Shown piece by piece: positions 24,241-34,189 of a DNA stretch of 41,298 nt. The first letter of the stretch is position 1; every line of letters starts with the position of its first letter. Position numbers and translations under genes: made by a program. The stretch is from NCBI GenBank assembly GCA_002705055.1, contig PAHY01000012.1:1-41298 (forward strand), in the 5' to 3' direction. The notes under the pieces are model-generated. The model was not told the origin of the DNA. It saw only the letters and a list, made by a program, of their open reading frames with translations, and did no database searches. The stretch comes from Planctomycetota bacterium. GTDB lineage: Bacteria; Planctomycetota; UBA1135.

Positions 24241-25434
24241 GTGAAGCTGGCCATCCTCTCCCGCGCACCCCGGGCCTACAGCACACGTCGCCTCCGTCAG
24301 GCAGCCGACGAACGCGGCCATCAGGTCAAGGTTCTGGACACCACGAAGTTCTCGATCGATCTGTCGTCAGGTTTTCCAGATCTGTATTTTCGCAGCAAAA
24401 TGCTGAGTCATTACGACGCGATCCTGCCCCGGATCGGCGCCTCGATCACCTATTTCGGCACGGCGGTGGTGCGCCAGTTCGAGCAGATGAGCGTGTACAC
24501 GCCCAACAGCTCGAACGGGATCATGAACAGCCGCGACAAGCTGCGCTCGCTGCAGATTCTGTCGCGCCACGAGCTGGGCATGCCCGACACCACCTTCGTC
24601 CGCGACCGCAACGACATCCTGCCCGCGATCGAGCGGGTCGGCGGCACGCCGATCGTCATCAAGCTGCTGGAAGGGACGCAGGGCGTCGGCGTGATTCTGG
24701 CCGAGTCGCAGAAGGTGGCGGAGGCCATCATCGAGACGCTGCACAGCGCCAATCAGAACGTGCTGATTCAGAAGTTCGTGGCCGAGAGCCGCGGCAAGGA
24801 TGTGCGCGCGCTGGTCGTCGGCGACCGCGTGGTGGCTGCGATGCGCCGCGTGGCCCAGGGCAATGAGTTCCGCAGCAATGTGCACCGCGGCGGGCGCCCG
24901 GAGAAGATCGAGCTGAGCCCCGAGTACGAACGCACCGCCGTGCGCGCGGCGCAGATCCTTGGCCTGCGTGTGGCCGGGGTCGACATGCTCGAGGGCAAGG
25001 ACGGCCCGCAGATCATGGAGGTCAACTCTTCACCGGGCTTGGAAGGCATCGAGGGCGTCACCGGGCTCGACATTGCCGGGGCGATCATCGATTACATCGC
25101 CGACCAGGTGAACTTCCCCGAGCTCGATATCCGCCAGCGGCTGACGGTCAGCACCGGCTACGGGGTCGCGGAACTGCACGTGCCCGAGGGTTCCCGCTTC
25201 GTCGGGCAGACCATCGAAGAGTCGGGCCTGGACGAGCTAGATATCGCCGTGCTGACGCTGCAGCGTGGCACCTCGGTGATCCCCAACCCGCGTCGTCGCC
25301 GCGTGATCGAGGCGGAGGATCGGCTGCTCTGTTTCGGTCGGATGGAGACCATGAAGGAGCTCATTCCGGCGCGGCCCAAGCGCAAGCGCCGCGTGCGCAA
25401 GCTGCCCCAGGATGCGGGTGGCGCGGATGCCTGA
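24241..25434 (+). CDS. rimK: RimK-type ATP-grasp ligase with C-terminal RCK_C (TrkA-C) domain
   Basis: A 397-residue protein. Residues 1-300 match RimK: the N-terminal domain with FRSKMLSHYDAILPRIGAS, the RDKLRSLQIL segment, the ATP-grasp region IVIKLLEGTQGVGV, and the Mg-binding GVDMLEGKDGPQIMEVNSSPG. E. coli RimK adds glutamates to ribosomal protein S6. Here about 70 residues from 306 onward (VAELHVPEGSRFVGQTI to EDRLLCFGR) form an RCK_C/TrkA-C domain, a ligand-sensing module best known from K+ transport regulators, so the ligase may be controlled by a small molecule. A lysine/arginine-rich tail ends the chain. The start is GTG. It overlaps the following deacylase gene by eight bases. Confidence 0.93.
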   Translation: MKLAILSRAPRAYSTRRLRQAADERGHQVKVLDTTKFSIDLSSGFPDLYFRSKMLSHYDAILPRIGASITYFGTAVVRQFEQMSVYTPNSSNGIMNSRDKLRSLQILSRHELGMPDTTFVRDRNDILPAIERVGGTPIVIKLLEGTQGVGVILAESQKVAEAIIETLHSANQNVLIQKFVAESRGKDVRALVVGDRVVAAMRRVAQGNEFRSNVHRGGRPEKIELSPEYERTAVRAAQILGLRVAGVDMLEGKDGPQIMEVNSSPGLEGIEGVTGLDIAGAIIDYIADQVNFPELDIRQRLTVSTGYGVAELHVPEGSRFVGQTIEESGLDELDIAVLTLQRGTSVIPNPRRRRVIEAEDRLLCFGRMETMKELIPARPKRKRRVRKLPQDAGGADA

Positions 25435-26551
25435 CCCCTCAGATCCGAAAGCACGCCAGCGGCGCTCGATCGAACACTGGGGAGATCAGGAGATCGCTCC
25501 CGGCGAGCGCGCCAACGTCGAGATTCACGCCACGCAGCGTGCCGACGGCGTCGATGCGCACATCCCGGTGCATGTCTGGCGCGGGCTCGAGCCCGGCCCG
25601 ACCGTCTTCGTGACCGCGGCGATTCACGGCGACGAGATTAACGGCACCGGGGTGATCCGCGATCTGATCGTGGACCCGCCCTTTGAACTCAAGAAAGGGG
25701 CTCTGCTGATGGTGCCGGTGGTCAATTTGCCCGGCTTCGAGCGCCACGAGCGCTACATGCCCGACCGCCGCGATCTCAACCGCAGCTTCCCCGGGTCCAA
25801 GCAGGGCAGCATGGCTTCGCGGATCGCTGCGGTGGTCTTCCGCGAGATCGTGCAGCGTGCCGACTTCGGCATCGATCTGCACACTGCCGCGGTCCGGCGC
25901 ACCAACGTCCCCAATGTGCGCGGCGACCTAGCGCGGCCGGAGGTCCTTCGGCTTGCGCGCGCCTTCGGGACCGAGCTGGTTCTGCACACCGATGGCGCGG
26001 AAGGAAGTCTGCGTCGCACCGCGACCGAAGCCGGCTGCCCGACCATCATCCTTGAGGCGGGCGAGCCGATGAAGGTCGAGCCGACCGTCCTCGAGACGGC
26101 AGTGCGTGGCATCCACAACGTGCTCATCGAGCTCGGCATGGTCGAGGGGGTGCGCCAGCGGCCGCACTATCGCGCGATCATCCGCCGCTCCCGCTGGGTG
26201 CGGGCCGAGCGCGGCGGCTTTCTGCGCTTTCACGCAGCCCCCGGGGACCTGGTCGAAGAGGGCGAGGTCCTGGCCACCAACACCACCCTGCTGGGGCAGG
26301 AGCAGGCGCGGCTGGTCGCCCCCGAGAACGGGGTGCTGCTGGGCATGACGACCCACCCGATGGTGGTGCCGGGCGACGCGGTCTATCACCTGGGGCTGCT
26401 CGATCAGCAGCTCGAGCGCTTTGAGAAGGCGGTGGGGCGGGTGCCCGAGGACAGCCTGCACGAGCGGGTGCGCGGCGACCTCTCGACCAGCGTTCACGTC
26501 GACCTGGTCGACGACGAGGTGCCCGAGGCGCCGGCTTCGGACACCGAGTGA
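25427..26551 (+). CDS. succinylglutamate desuccinylase/aspartoacylase family deacylase
   Basis: A 374-residue zinc hydrolase of the AstE/AspA family (M14-like fold). Zinc ligands are visible as His67 and Glu70 in AAIHGDEINGTG and His152 in GIDLHTAA; other family landmarks are RDLNRSFPGSKQG and ILEAGEPMKVEP. The C-terminal part (residues 250-330) is a barrel-like domain with FHAAPGDLVEEGEVLA, as in biotin-carrier folds, usual in this subgroup. The family cleaves N-acyl amino acids. Overlap with rimK suggests joint control; members of this deacylase family are often found beside RimK ligases, where they may reverse or edit the amino-acid addition (inference). The start at 25427 is chosen over 25412 for the shorter overlap. 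Confidence 0.9.
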   Translation: MPDPSDPKARQRRSIEHWGDQEIAPGERANVEIHATQRADGVDAHIPVHVWRGLEPGPTVFVTAAIHGDEINGTGVIRDLIVDPPFELKKGALLMVPVVNLPGFERHERYMPDRRDLNRSFPGSKQGSMASRIAAVVFREIVQRADFGIDLHTAAVRRTNVPNVRGDLARPEVLRLARAFGTELVLHTDGAEGSLRRTATEAGCPTIILEAGEPMKVEPTVLETAVRGIHNVLIELGMVEGVRQRPHYRAIIRRSRWVRAERGGFLRFHAAPGDLVEEGEVLATNTTLLGQEQARLVAPENGVLLGMTTHPMVVPGDAVYHLGLLDQQLERFEKAVGRVPEDSLHERVRGDLSTSVHVDLVDDEVPEAPASDTE

Positions 26552-26703
26552 ATGATCGGCGGGCCCAGCGTCAGGTCCGAGCAGTCGCCCAGCGGGCGGG
26601 GGTAGCGGCAGTGCGGACAGGGGTCGGCTGAGCAGGCCGATCCGTTCGGAATCTCGATCCTCTGGCCGCAGTTCTGGCAGGGGTCCTGCTTCGGGGCATC
26701 CAC
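26494..26703 (-). CDS. small zinc-ribbon protein
   Basis: A 69-residue protein with two cysteine pairs, DPCQNCGQRIEIPNG and DPCPHCRYP, a classic zinc-ribbon spacing, followed by PLGDCSDL. The last 20 residues lie antisense within the deacylase gene and look like shadow sequence, but no stop is available earlier, so the genes overlap by 58 bases. Small ribbon proteins of this type are common and unassigned in Planctomycetota. The motif order makes chance translation unlikely, although the gene is short. Confidence 0.6.
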   Translation of the reverse strand: MDAPKQDPCQNCGQRIEIPNGSACSADPCPHCRYPRPLGDCSDLTLGPPIIHSVSEAGASGTSSSTRST

Positions 26704-26762
26704 GCCGATGAGCCTAAGTCCTGATCCCAGCGGGATGCAAGATCGTTCACGATATGGCTAAC

Positions 26763-26789
26763 TTGTATTCCTTTGTTTTCCGATAGAAT
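26763..26789 (+). promoter_or_regulatory. possible promoter for the beta-propeller exoprotein
   Basis: The most AT-rich stretch of the window's coding-poor gaps. TTGTAT (26763-26768) and TAGAAT (26784-26789) are separated by 15 bases, slightly short for a sigma-70 promoter. A TAGGCT hexamer also occurs near 26876-26881. The 200-base gap up to 26910 holds nothing else I can identify. Confidence 0.3.
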
Positions 26790-26910
26790 TGGGTGAACGA
26801 GCCTGCTCCCAGGAACGTCCCAAAGGGGCGAATCTGATCCCCCCAGACATCGCTGCGAGGTGGAGATCTGCTGGGTAGGCTTTCGGGATCGAATTCGACA
26901 CGTGCTTTCG

Positions 26911-29622
26911 ATGTCCAGCATGCTCCTGCTTGCCCTCCTTGGCGCCCTGAACTCCGGTTCGGGAGCGGTCCACACTCCTCACGCCGAGTGCTCGGGGGTT
27001 GCCATTGGCATCCGCTCGGACGGCGCTCGCGAGGTCGTTCTGGCTTCCCGCAACGAAACCAACATCCTGCATAGCTTCGATGAGGGGCTGACTTGGCAGG
27101 TTGTTACCGGCTCGGGCATCGAACAGAGCTTCCCGACGCGGATCTCCTGGTTTCCCAACGGCAACCAGAGCGCCTTCCTGATCTCGACCGACCGTGGCAT
27201 CTATCGCTACGACGCCGAATCGCAGGTGATCACCACCTACTCGACCGGCATGCCCTCCGGCGAGGACGACCTGGTCGACCTCGAGACCGCCGACGGTGGT
27301 CAGAGCAACCCGGCGATCGCGGTCAACAGCTTCGGCGCGGTCTACATCCTGGATCCGGGCACGCAGACCTGGTCCAAGGTGCTCGACACCGGCGAGGAGG
27401 ATCGCAACGCGGTCGTCGCCATGGTGCGCGACTACGACGTCAACGCCGGCCCGGGCGCGCAGCAGACGATGGCGGCCGGCATCAACGGCCGACTCTATCT
27501 GTCCACCGACGGCGGACAGAACTGGACGATTCAGCCCGACTTCACCGTCGCCGCCAACGACAACAGCGATTGGCACATCACCGCGGTGGACTTCGCTTTC
27601 GACTACGCGACCTCGGGCGAGATCCTGGTGGGGCGCGGCCGCGAGGCGCCGGCGCTGTTCGCCGGCGACCAGGGCGAGCTGTATCGCTCGGCCGACTTCG
27701 GCGCCAGCTTCAGCAAGCAGACGGTGCTCGGCGAGGATCTGCTGTTCTCGTCCGTCCAGGAAGTGCTGTCGACCCCGATGGGGCCGAGCGGTGAGGTCTC
27801 CTGGTACCTGAGCTTCCACTTCTTCCCCGAGCGCGCGTATGCCACCCGCGTGCTGGGAGTGCTGCGCAGCGATGACGGCGGCCAGAGCTGGGACGACATG
27901 GGCAACACCCAGGACTTCCTCCAGGAGTTCGCCCCGAACGAACGCACGGCGGTCGGTCGCGAGTACCGCGGCATGCTCACGCTGTGCGCGGATCCGCTGT
28001 ATCCGATCAACGGCGAGATCTGGATGGCGCGCTCCGAAGGCGTCTACTTCAGCAAGAATGAAGGCGAGCATTGGGGCCGCCGTCAGCTGCGCCCGTCCAA
28101 GCAGGTGCGCGGGGTGGGTGTCGGCTACGACGCCAACGGCGATCTGTTCGCCTACGCCGCGACTTACGGTTCGGCCAACGTGCGCGTCAACGTCTCGCAG
28201 CAGATGGCCGAGTGGATCCCCGGTTCGGAGATGGCCTTCCAGCTTCCGGCCGTGGTTTCGCCGCGCTCCTTCCGGGACGGCATCATGATCTCCGGCGGTC
28301 AGGCCGACTTGGTCGCGCGCGTCGAGGATCCGGCGCCGTCCAAGATCCAGGGCTTCTGGTCCGTCAACAGCCTGTACAAGTCCTCGATGGGGGAAACGGG
28401 CTACGTCCGCACCCTGGAGCTCAGCCCGAACTTCTCGGGCGTGGATGTCGCCGGCACCAATAAGGTGCTGATCTGGAGCGCCCGCCTGAAAAACTCGACC
28501 TCCGGCGAGACGCGCATCTCGCTGGACGGCCTGCGCACTCTCGACCAGGCCAGCTTCGTGGCCGGCACGGCCGGCGCCGATCGCGCGCCCTGGATGAAGA
28601 GCCTGTCGATCTCGCCGACCTTCGACGTGGTCAACCTGCCGCCGGTGCTGGACGTCTTCGGCGGTGCCTACATCGCCGAGCGTGTGCTGCATCTGCTCAA
28701 CACCGGCACCCAAGCTGACCCGGTCTTTGAATGGGAGCTGGTCAATTGGACGCCGCCGGCACGCGTGCAGGCGGTGCACGCCGACCCGCGCTTCAACCGC
28801 CCGAATGGCGCGGTGCTGTGGGTGATCACCACCGAAGGGCTCTACGCGCTGCGCGATCTGTCGACGGACTGGAGCAACGTCGAGGTCACCGAGTACCCGA
28901 AGTTTGAGAACCTGCCGCTCGCGCTCGAGCTGCCGCCGGACATGGCGACGCGGCCGATGGTCTACGTCATGACCTGGGGCGGTGGCCTGCTCAAGCTCGA
29001 CCCGGATGCGGTGGCGCCGCAGTGGGACGAGGTAGGCGTCGGCTTCCCCGCCGAGTGGGGCAACTGCTTCGACTTCGCGCCGGACTTCGGCCCCAACAAC
29101 CGCTCGATCATCGCCGGTGGTCAGAACGGGCTGCTGTACGGCCGGGATGTGCCGGGCGCCCAGTGGGAGCGGCTGCCGATGGACTACGCGACCGACAACC
29201 AGAACCCGGGCATCGGCTTCTTCGAGCCGAACAACCCGGCGAACCCGGATCCGGACCGTCGCTGGGGCTGGGATCTGCTGAAGAACAACCAGCTGCCGCC
29301 GACCATTCCGTTTGAGTTCTTCGGTGGCTCGGCGACCTACACCACCTCGGACGGCGCCTATCTCGAGTTTCCGCGCTACGGCGGCTCCTTCGGGATCCGC
29401 ACGGTGGCAGGGCCGGCGATGGGCTTCATCACCATCCAGATGCTCGACTACCAGTCCGGAGCAGTGCTCCAGACGGTGCAGCAGGAGCTGAACGCGGCCA
29501 ACTACTCGATCGTCGAAGTACCGATGACGGTGGCCAACCCGCAGCAGATGGTGATTCGGGTCACGGTCGACCTGGATCCGAATGAGTGGTTCTTCTTCGA
29601 CGGCTTCCGCTTCCTGGATTAG
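26911..29622 (+). CDS. large exported beta-propeller protein (BNR/sortilin-like repeats)
   Basis: A 903-residue protein with signal peptide MSSMLLLALLGALNSGSGA. Residues of about 30-780 contain repeated Asp-box-like motifs of the BNR/VPS10 type: HSFDEGLTWQVV, STDGGQNWTI, RSADFGASFS, RSDDGGQSWDD and SKNEGEHWGRR. These mark a beta-propeller of ten or so blades such as occurs in sialidases and sortilin. No sialidase arginine triad is evident, so binding or scaffolding is more likely than catalysis. The last 100 residues (GGSATYTTSDGAYLEFP to DGFRFLD) look like a separate beta-sandwich. Starts at 26902 (GTG) and 26860 (GTG) are also in frame; 26911 gives the cleanest signal peptide. Two downstream genes follow closely but with their own hexamers. 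Confidence 0.9.
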   Translation: MSSMLLLALLGALNSGSGAVHTPHAECSGVAIGIRSDGAREVVLASRNETNILHSFDEGLTWQVVTGSGIEQSFPTRISWFPNGNQSAFLISTDRGIYRYDAESQVITTYSTGMPSGEDDLVDLETADGGQSNPAIAVNSFGAVYILDPGTQTWSKVLDTGEEDRNAVVAMVRDYDVNAGPGAQQTMAAGINGRLYLSTDGGQNWTIQPDFTVAANDNSDWHITAVDFAFDYATSGEILVGRGREAPALFAGDQGELYRSADFGASFSKQTVLGEDLLFSSVQEVLSTPMGPSGEVSWYLSFHFFPERAYATRVLGVLRSDDGGQSWDDMGNTQDFLQEFAPNERTAVGREYRGMLTLCADPLYPINGEIWMARSEGVYFSKNEGEHWGRRQLRPSKQVRGVGVGYDANGDLFAYAATYGSANVRVNVSQQMAEWIPGSEMAFQLPAVVSPRSFRDGIMISGGQADLVARVEDPAPSKIQGFWSVNSLYKSSMGETGYVRTLELSPNFSGVDVAGTNKVLIWSARLKNSTSGETRISLDGLRTLDQASFVAGTAGADRAPWMKSLSISPTFDVVNLPPVLDVFGGAYIAERVLHLLNTGTQADPVFEWELVNWTPPARVQAVHADPRFNRPNGAVLWVITTEGLYALRDLSTDWSNVEVTEYPKFENLPLALELPPDMATRPMVYVMTWGGGLLKLDPDAVAPQWDEVGVGFPAEWGNCFDFAPDFGPNNRSIIAGGQNGLLYGRDVPGAQWERLPMDYATDNQNPGIGFFEPNNPANPDPDRRWGWDLLKNNQLPPTIPFEFFGGSATYTTSDGAYLEFPRYGGSFGIRTVAGPAMGFITIQMLDYQSGAVLQTVQQELNAANYSIVEVPMTVANPQQMVIRVTVDLDPNEWFFFDGFRFLD

Positions 29623-29633
29623 ACCCGGCGCGG

Positions 29634-29639
29634 CACAAT
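29634..29639 (+). promoter_or_regulatory. -10-like hexamer CACAAT before the MscS gene
   Basis: CACAAT lies seven bases before the GTG at 29647 in a 24-base intergenic gap. It is a weaker match than the TAGNCT cases. Confidence 0.25.
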
Positions 29640-29646
29640 TACGGGG

Positions 29647-30501
29647 GTGAGCCTCCCCCTGCTTGAGCAGTCCAGCGGCGACTTCTTCAGTTCGCCGCAC
29701 GCGGTGCAGACAGCGGTCTTTCTGCTGGTCGTTCTGCTGTCGCGCTGGATGTGCGTGGGCGCGATTCGTCGCGCCAAGAAGATGTCCGAAGACCTGCGCC
29801 GTCGCTGGCTGGTGCAGGTGCGCAACTTCACGCTGCTCACGATCATGCTCGGCCTGGTCATCATCTGGGCGGAGGAGCTGCAGACGATCGCGCTGTCCGC
29901 CGTGGCCGTGGCGGCGGCGCTGGTGATCGCCACCAAGGAGCTGATCATGTGCGTCAGCGGCACACTGCTCGAAGGTTCCGCCAAGAGCTTCCGGGTCGGC
30001 GACCGCATCGAGGTGGGGGATCATCGCGGCGACGTCTATGACCAGACTCTGCTCACTACGACCTTGCTCGAGGTCGGGCCGGGCACGCATGCCGCGCAGT
30101 ACACCGGGCGGGCGATCGTGCTGCCGAACTCGCTGTTCCTGACGGGTTCGGTCATCAACGAGACCTTCACCGAGGCGTTCATCCTGCACACCGTCGTCGT
30201 GCCGATCTCGCTCGCGGACGATTGGAAGGTCGCCGAACAGGCCCTGCTCGATGCCGCGAACTCCGCGTGTGGCGAGTCCCTCGCGGAGGCCCGCCTGCAC
30301 ATGGAAAAGGTCACCAAGGCGCGCGGACTGCATCAGCTTTCGGTCGAGCCGCGGGTCACGCTACGGGTGCCCGAGCCAGGCCGGCTGGATCTGCTGCTCC
30401 GCCTGCCGGTTCCGGCGCGCCGGCGCGGGCGGATCGAGCAGCTGGTCCTGCGTCGCGCGCTTCCGGCGATCCGGGAAGCGACCGGCGCCGTGAAGAAGTA
30501 G
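29647..30501 (+). CDS. MscS-family mechanosensitive ion channel
   Basis: A 284-residue inner-membrane protein. Hydrophobic segments near residues 20-38, 58-76 and 80-105 precede the MscS beta domain: EGSAKSFRVGDRIEVGDHRGDVYD and then VLPNSLFLTGSVINE, both close to the family pattern (FxVGDxIE, and VPNS followed by a hydrophobic strand). Such channels release solutes on osmotic downshock. The pore helix AVAVAAALVIATKEL is alanine-rich as expected. The C-terminal domain is short and ends in a basic tail. The start is GTG. Confidence 0.92.
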   Translation: MSLPLLEQSSGDFFSSPHAVQTAVFLLVVLLSRWMCVGAIRRAKKMSEDLRRRWLVQVRNFTLLTIMLGLVIIWAEELQTIALSAVAVAAALVIATKELIMCVSGTLLEGSAKSFRVGDRIEVGDHRGDVYDQTLLTTTLLEVGPGTHAAQYTGRAIVLPNSLFLTGSVINETFTEAFILHTVVVPISLADDWKVAEQALLDAANSACGESLAEARLHMEKVTKARGLHQLSVEPRVTLRVPEPGRLDLLLRLPVPARRRGRIEQLVLRRALPAIREATGAVKK

Positions 30502-30529
30502 AATCCGCGGCCCTCGTTCGCACGAGCCG

Positions 30530-31798
30530 ATGTCGCGTTTCCCTGCCACCGGTCCGGTCCCCTCCGGACTTCCATCCGCCTTCCGCCAGCTCGCTCGCAC
30601 GGGGGTGGTCCACGTGCTCGCCCAAGCCACCGCACGCGGCTATGGCCGGGACGGCAAGAGCTGGGCAAATATGGGGCAGGGCGCCCCCGAGACCGGCCCG
30701 CTTCCGGGCGCGCCGGAGCGCATGCGCGCGCTGCACTTCGATTGCGACGATCACGAGTACGCGCCGCTGGCCGGACTGATGGAAACGCGCGAAGCCGTGG
30801 CCGCGCTCTACAACGCGCGCTACCGCCGCGGCAAGGCGAGTCAGTACACCGCCGAGAACGTCCTGATCTGCCCGGGGGGCCGGGCAGGGCTCAGCCGCTG
30901 GGCCGCCATGCTCGATCACGGCAAGGTCGGCTATCTGTTCCCCGACTACACCGCCTACGAGGGTCTGCTCGAGACCGTCGGCCTGTCGGTGCCGCGGCCG
31001 ATCGACGACCCGCGGCTGGATGATCCTACGCAGAGCGCCGCCGCCCTGGCCGAGGCCATTGACGCTCAGGGCCTGGCCTCAGTGCTGATCTCGAACCCCA
31101 ATAACCCGACGGGGCGGGTACGCAGCGACGAAGAGCTGGCGGCCTGGGTTGCCGTCGCGCGCGAGACGGGCACGACGCTGGCGCTGGATGAGTTCTACGC
31201 CCATTACGTCTTCGATCGCGACGAGCCGGTCTCGGGCGCGCGCTACGTCGAGGATGTCAACGAGGACCCGGTGCTGGTGTTCGACGGACTGACCAAGAAC
31301 TGGCGCTACCCCGGCTTCCGTCTGTCCTGGCTGGTCGCGCCCAAGCAGATCATCGAGCTGCTGGCCAGCTGCTGCGCCTTCTTGGGCGGGGGCACGATGC
31401 GGCCGCTGCAGCGCGCCGTCCTGCCGCTGCTCGACCCTGCCGTCGCCGACCAGGAGGCACTGGTCCTGCGTACTCACTACGCGCGCAAGCAGAAGCTCAT
31501 GGCCGAGCGGCTCGAGCGCCTGGGCATTCGCGTGGATCCGCTGCCACGCGGCACCTTCTACCTGTGGGGCGATCTCTCCGGCCTGCCCGAGGGCTGGAAC
31601 ACCGCGCTCGGATTCCTGGAGCGTGCCCTGGACCAGCAGGTGATCGCGATTCCGGGCCAGGCCTTTGACCTCAACCCGGAAGGCAGCCACGCGGCCGACA
31701 TCGGGGCATGGGATCACCACATGCGGTTCAGCTTCGGCCCGGAGTGGAGTCAGCTCGAGGCCGGCTTTGATCGGCTGGAAGCGGCTTTGAAGGCCTAG
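30530..31798 (+). CDS. class I/II pyridoxal-phosphate aminotransferase
   Basis: A 422-residue cytoplasmic enzyme of fold-type I. Visible landmarks: GQGAPETGPLPGAP and YAPLAGLMETREAVAALY in the N-terminal part, SNPNNPTGRV (substrate/PLP contact), LDEFYAHYVFD (the Asp that pairs with the pyridine nitrogen), the Schiff-base Lys256 in DGLTKNWRYPGFR and the C-terminal MRFSFGP with the carboxylate-binding Arg. All catalytic residues are present. The amino-acid specificity cannot be told. It lies 28 bases downstream of the MscS gene. Confidence 0.93.
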   Translation: MSRFPATGPVPSGLPSAFRQLARTGVVHVLAQATARGYGRDGKSWANMGQGAPETGPLPGAPERMRALHFDCDDHEYAPLAGLMETREAVAALYNARYRRGKASQYTAENVLICPGGRAGLSRWAAMLDHGKVGYLFPDYTAYEGLLETVGLSVPRPIDDPRLDDPTQSAAALAEAIDAQGLASVLISNPNNPTGRVRSDEELAAWVAVARETGTTLALDEFYAHYVFDRDEPVSGARYVEDVNEDPVLVFDGLTKNWRYPGFRLSWLVAPKQIIELLASCCAFLGGGTMRPLQRAVLPLLDPAVADQEALVLRTHYARKQKLMAERLERLGIRVDPLPRGTFYLWGDLSGLPEGWNTALGFLERALDQQVIAIPGQAFDLNPEGSHAADIGAWDHHMRFSFGPEWSQLEAGFDRLEAALKA

Positions 31799-31807
31799 TT
31801 CCTGGCT

Positions 31808-31813
31808 TAGGAT
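31808..31813 (+). promoter_or_regulatory. -10-like hexamer TAGGAT before the M1 peptidase gene
   Basis: TAGGAT lies eight bases before the ATG at 31822. A weak -35 candidate, TTTGAA, sits 16 bases further upstream in the end of the aminotransferase gene. No Shine-Dalgarno. Confidence 0.4.
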
Positions 31814-31821
31814 GGGGGGCC

Positions 31822-34143
<2,322 letters not shown>

Positions 34144-34176
34144 ACCGTCGGCGGCGCCGCGCGCTGCGCCGTGCGA

Positions 34177-34182
34177 TACCCT
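34177..34182 (+). promoter_or_regulatory. -10-like hexamer TACCCT before the FAD oxidoreductase gene
   Basis: TACCCT lies seven bases before the ATG at 34190 in a 46-base gap; no Shine-Dalgarno, no -35 consensus. Confidence 0.35.
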
Positions 34183-34189
34183 GGGCGGC

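Noticed and set aside
26831-26850. AATCTGATCCCCCC, resembling the core of the 26-bp repeat
   Set aside because: Matches only part of the core and none of the flanking bases; not counted as a third copy.
26758-30333. 1191-codon open frame on the minus strand
   Set aside because: It runs antisense to the exoprotein and MscS genes, is rich in Arg, His, Gly and Val with no recognisable domain or signal, and arises from high third-position GC. The plus-strand genes have clear family motifs.
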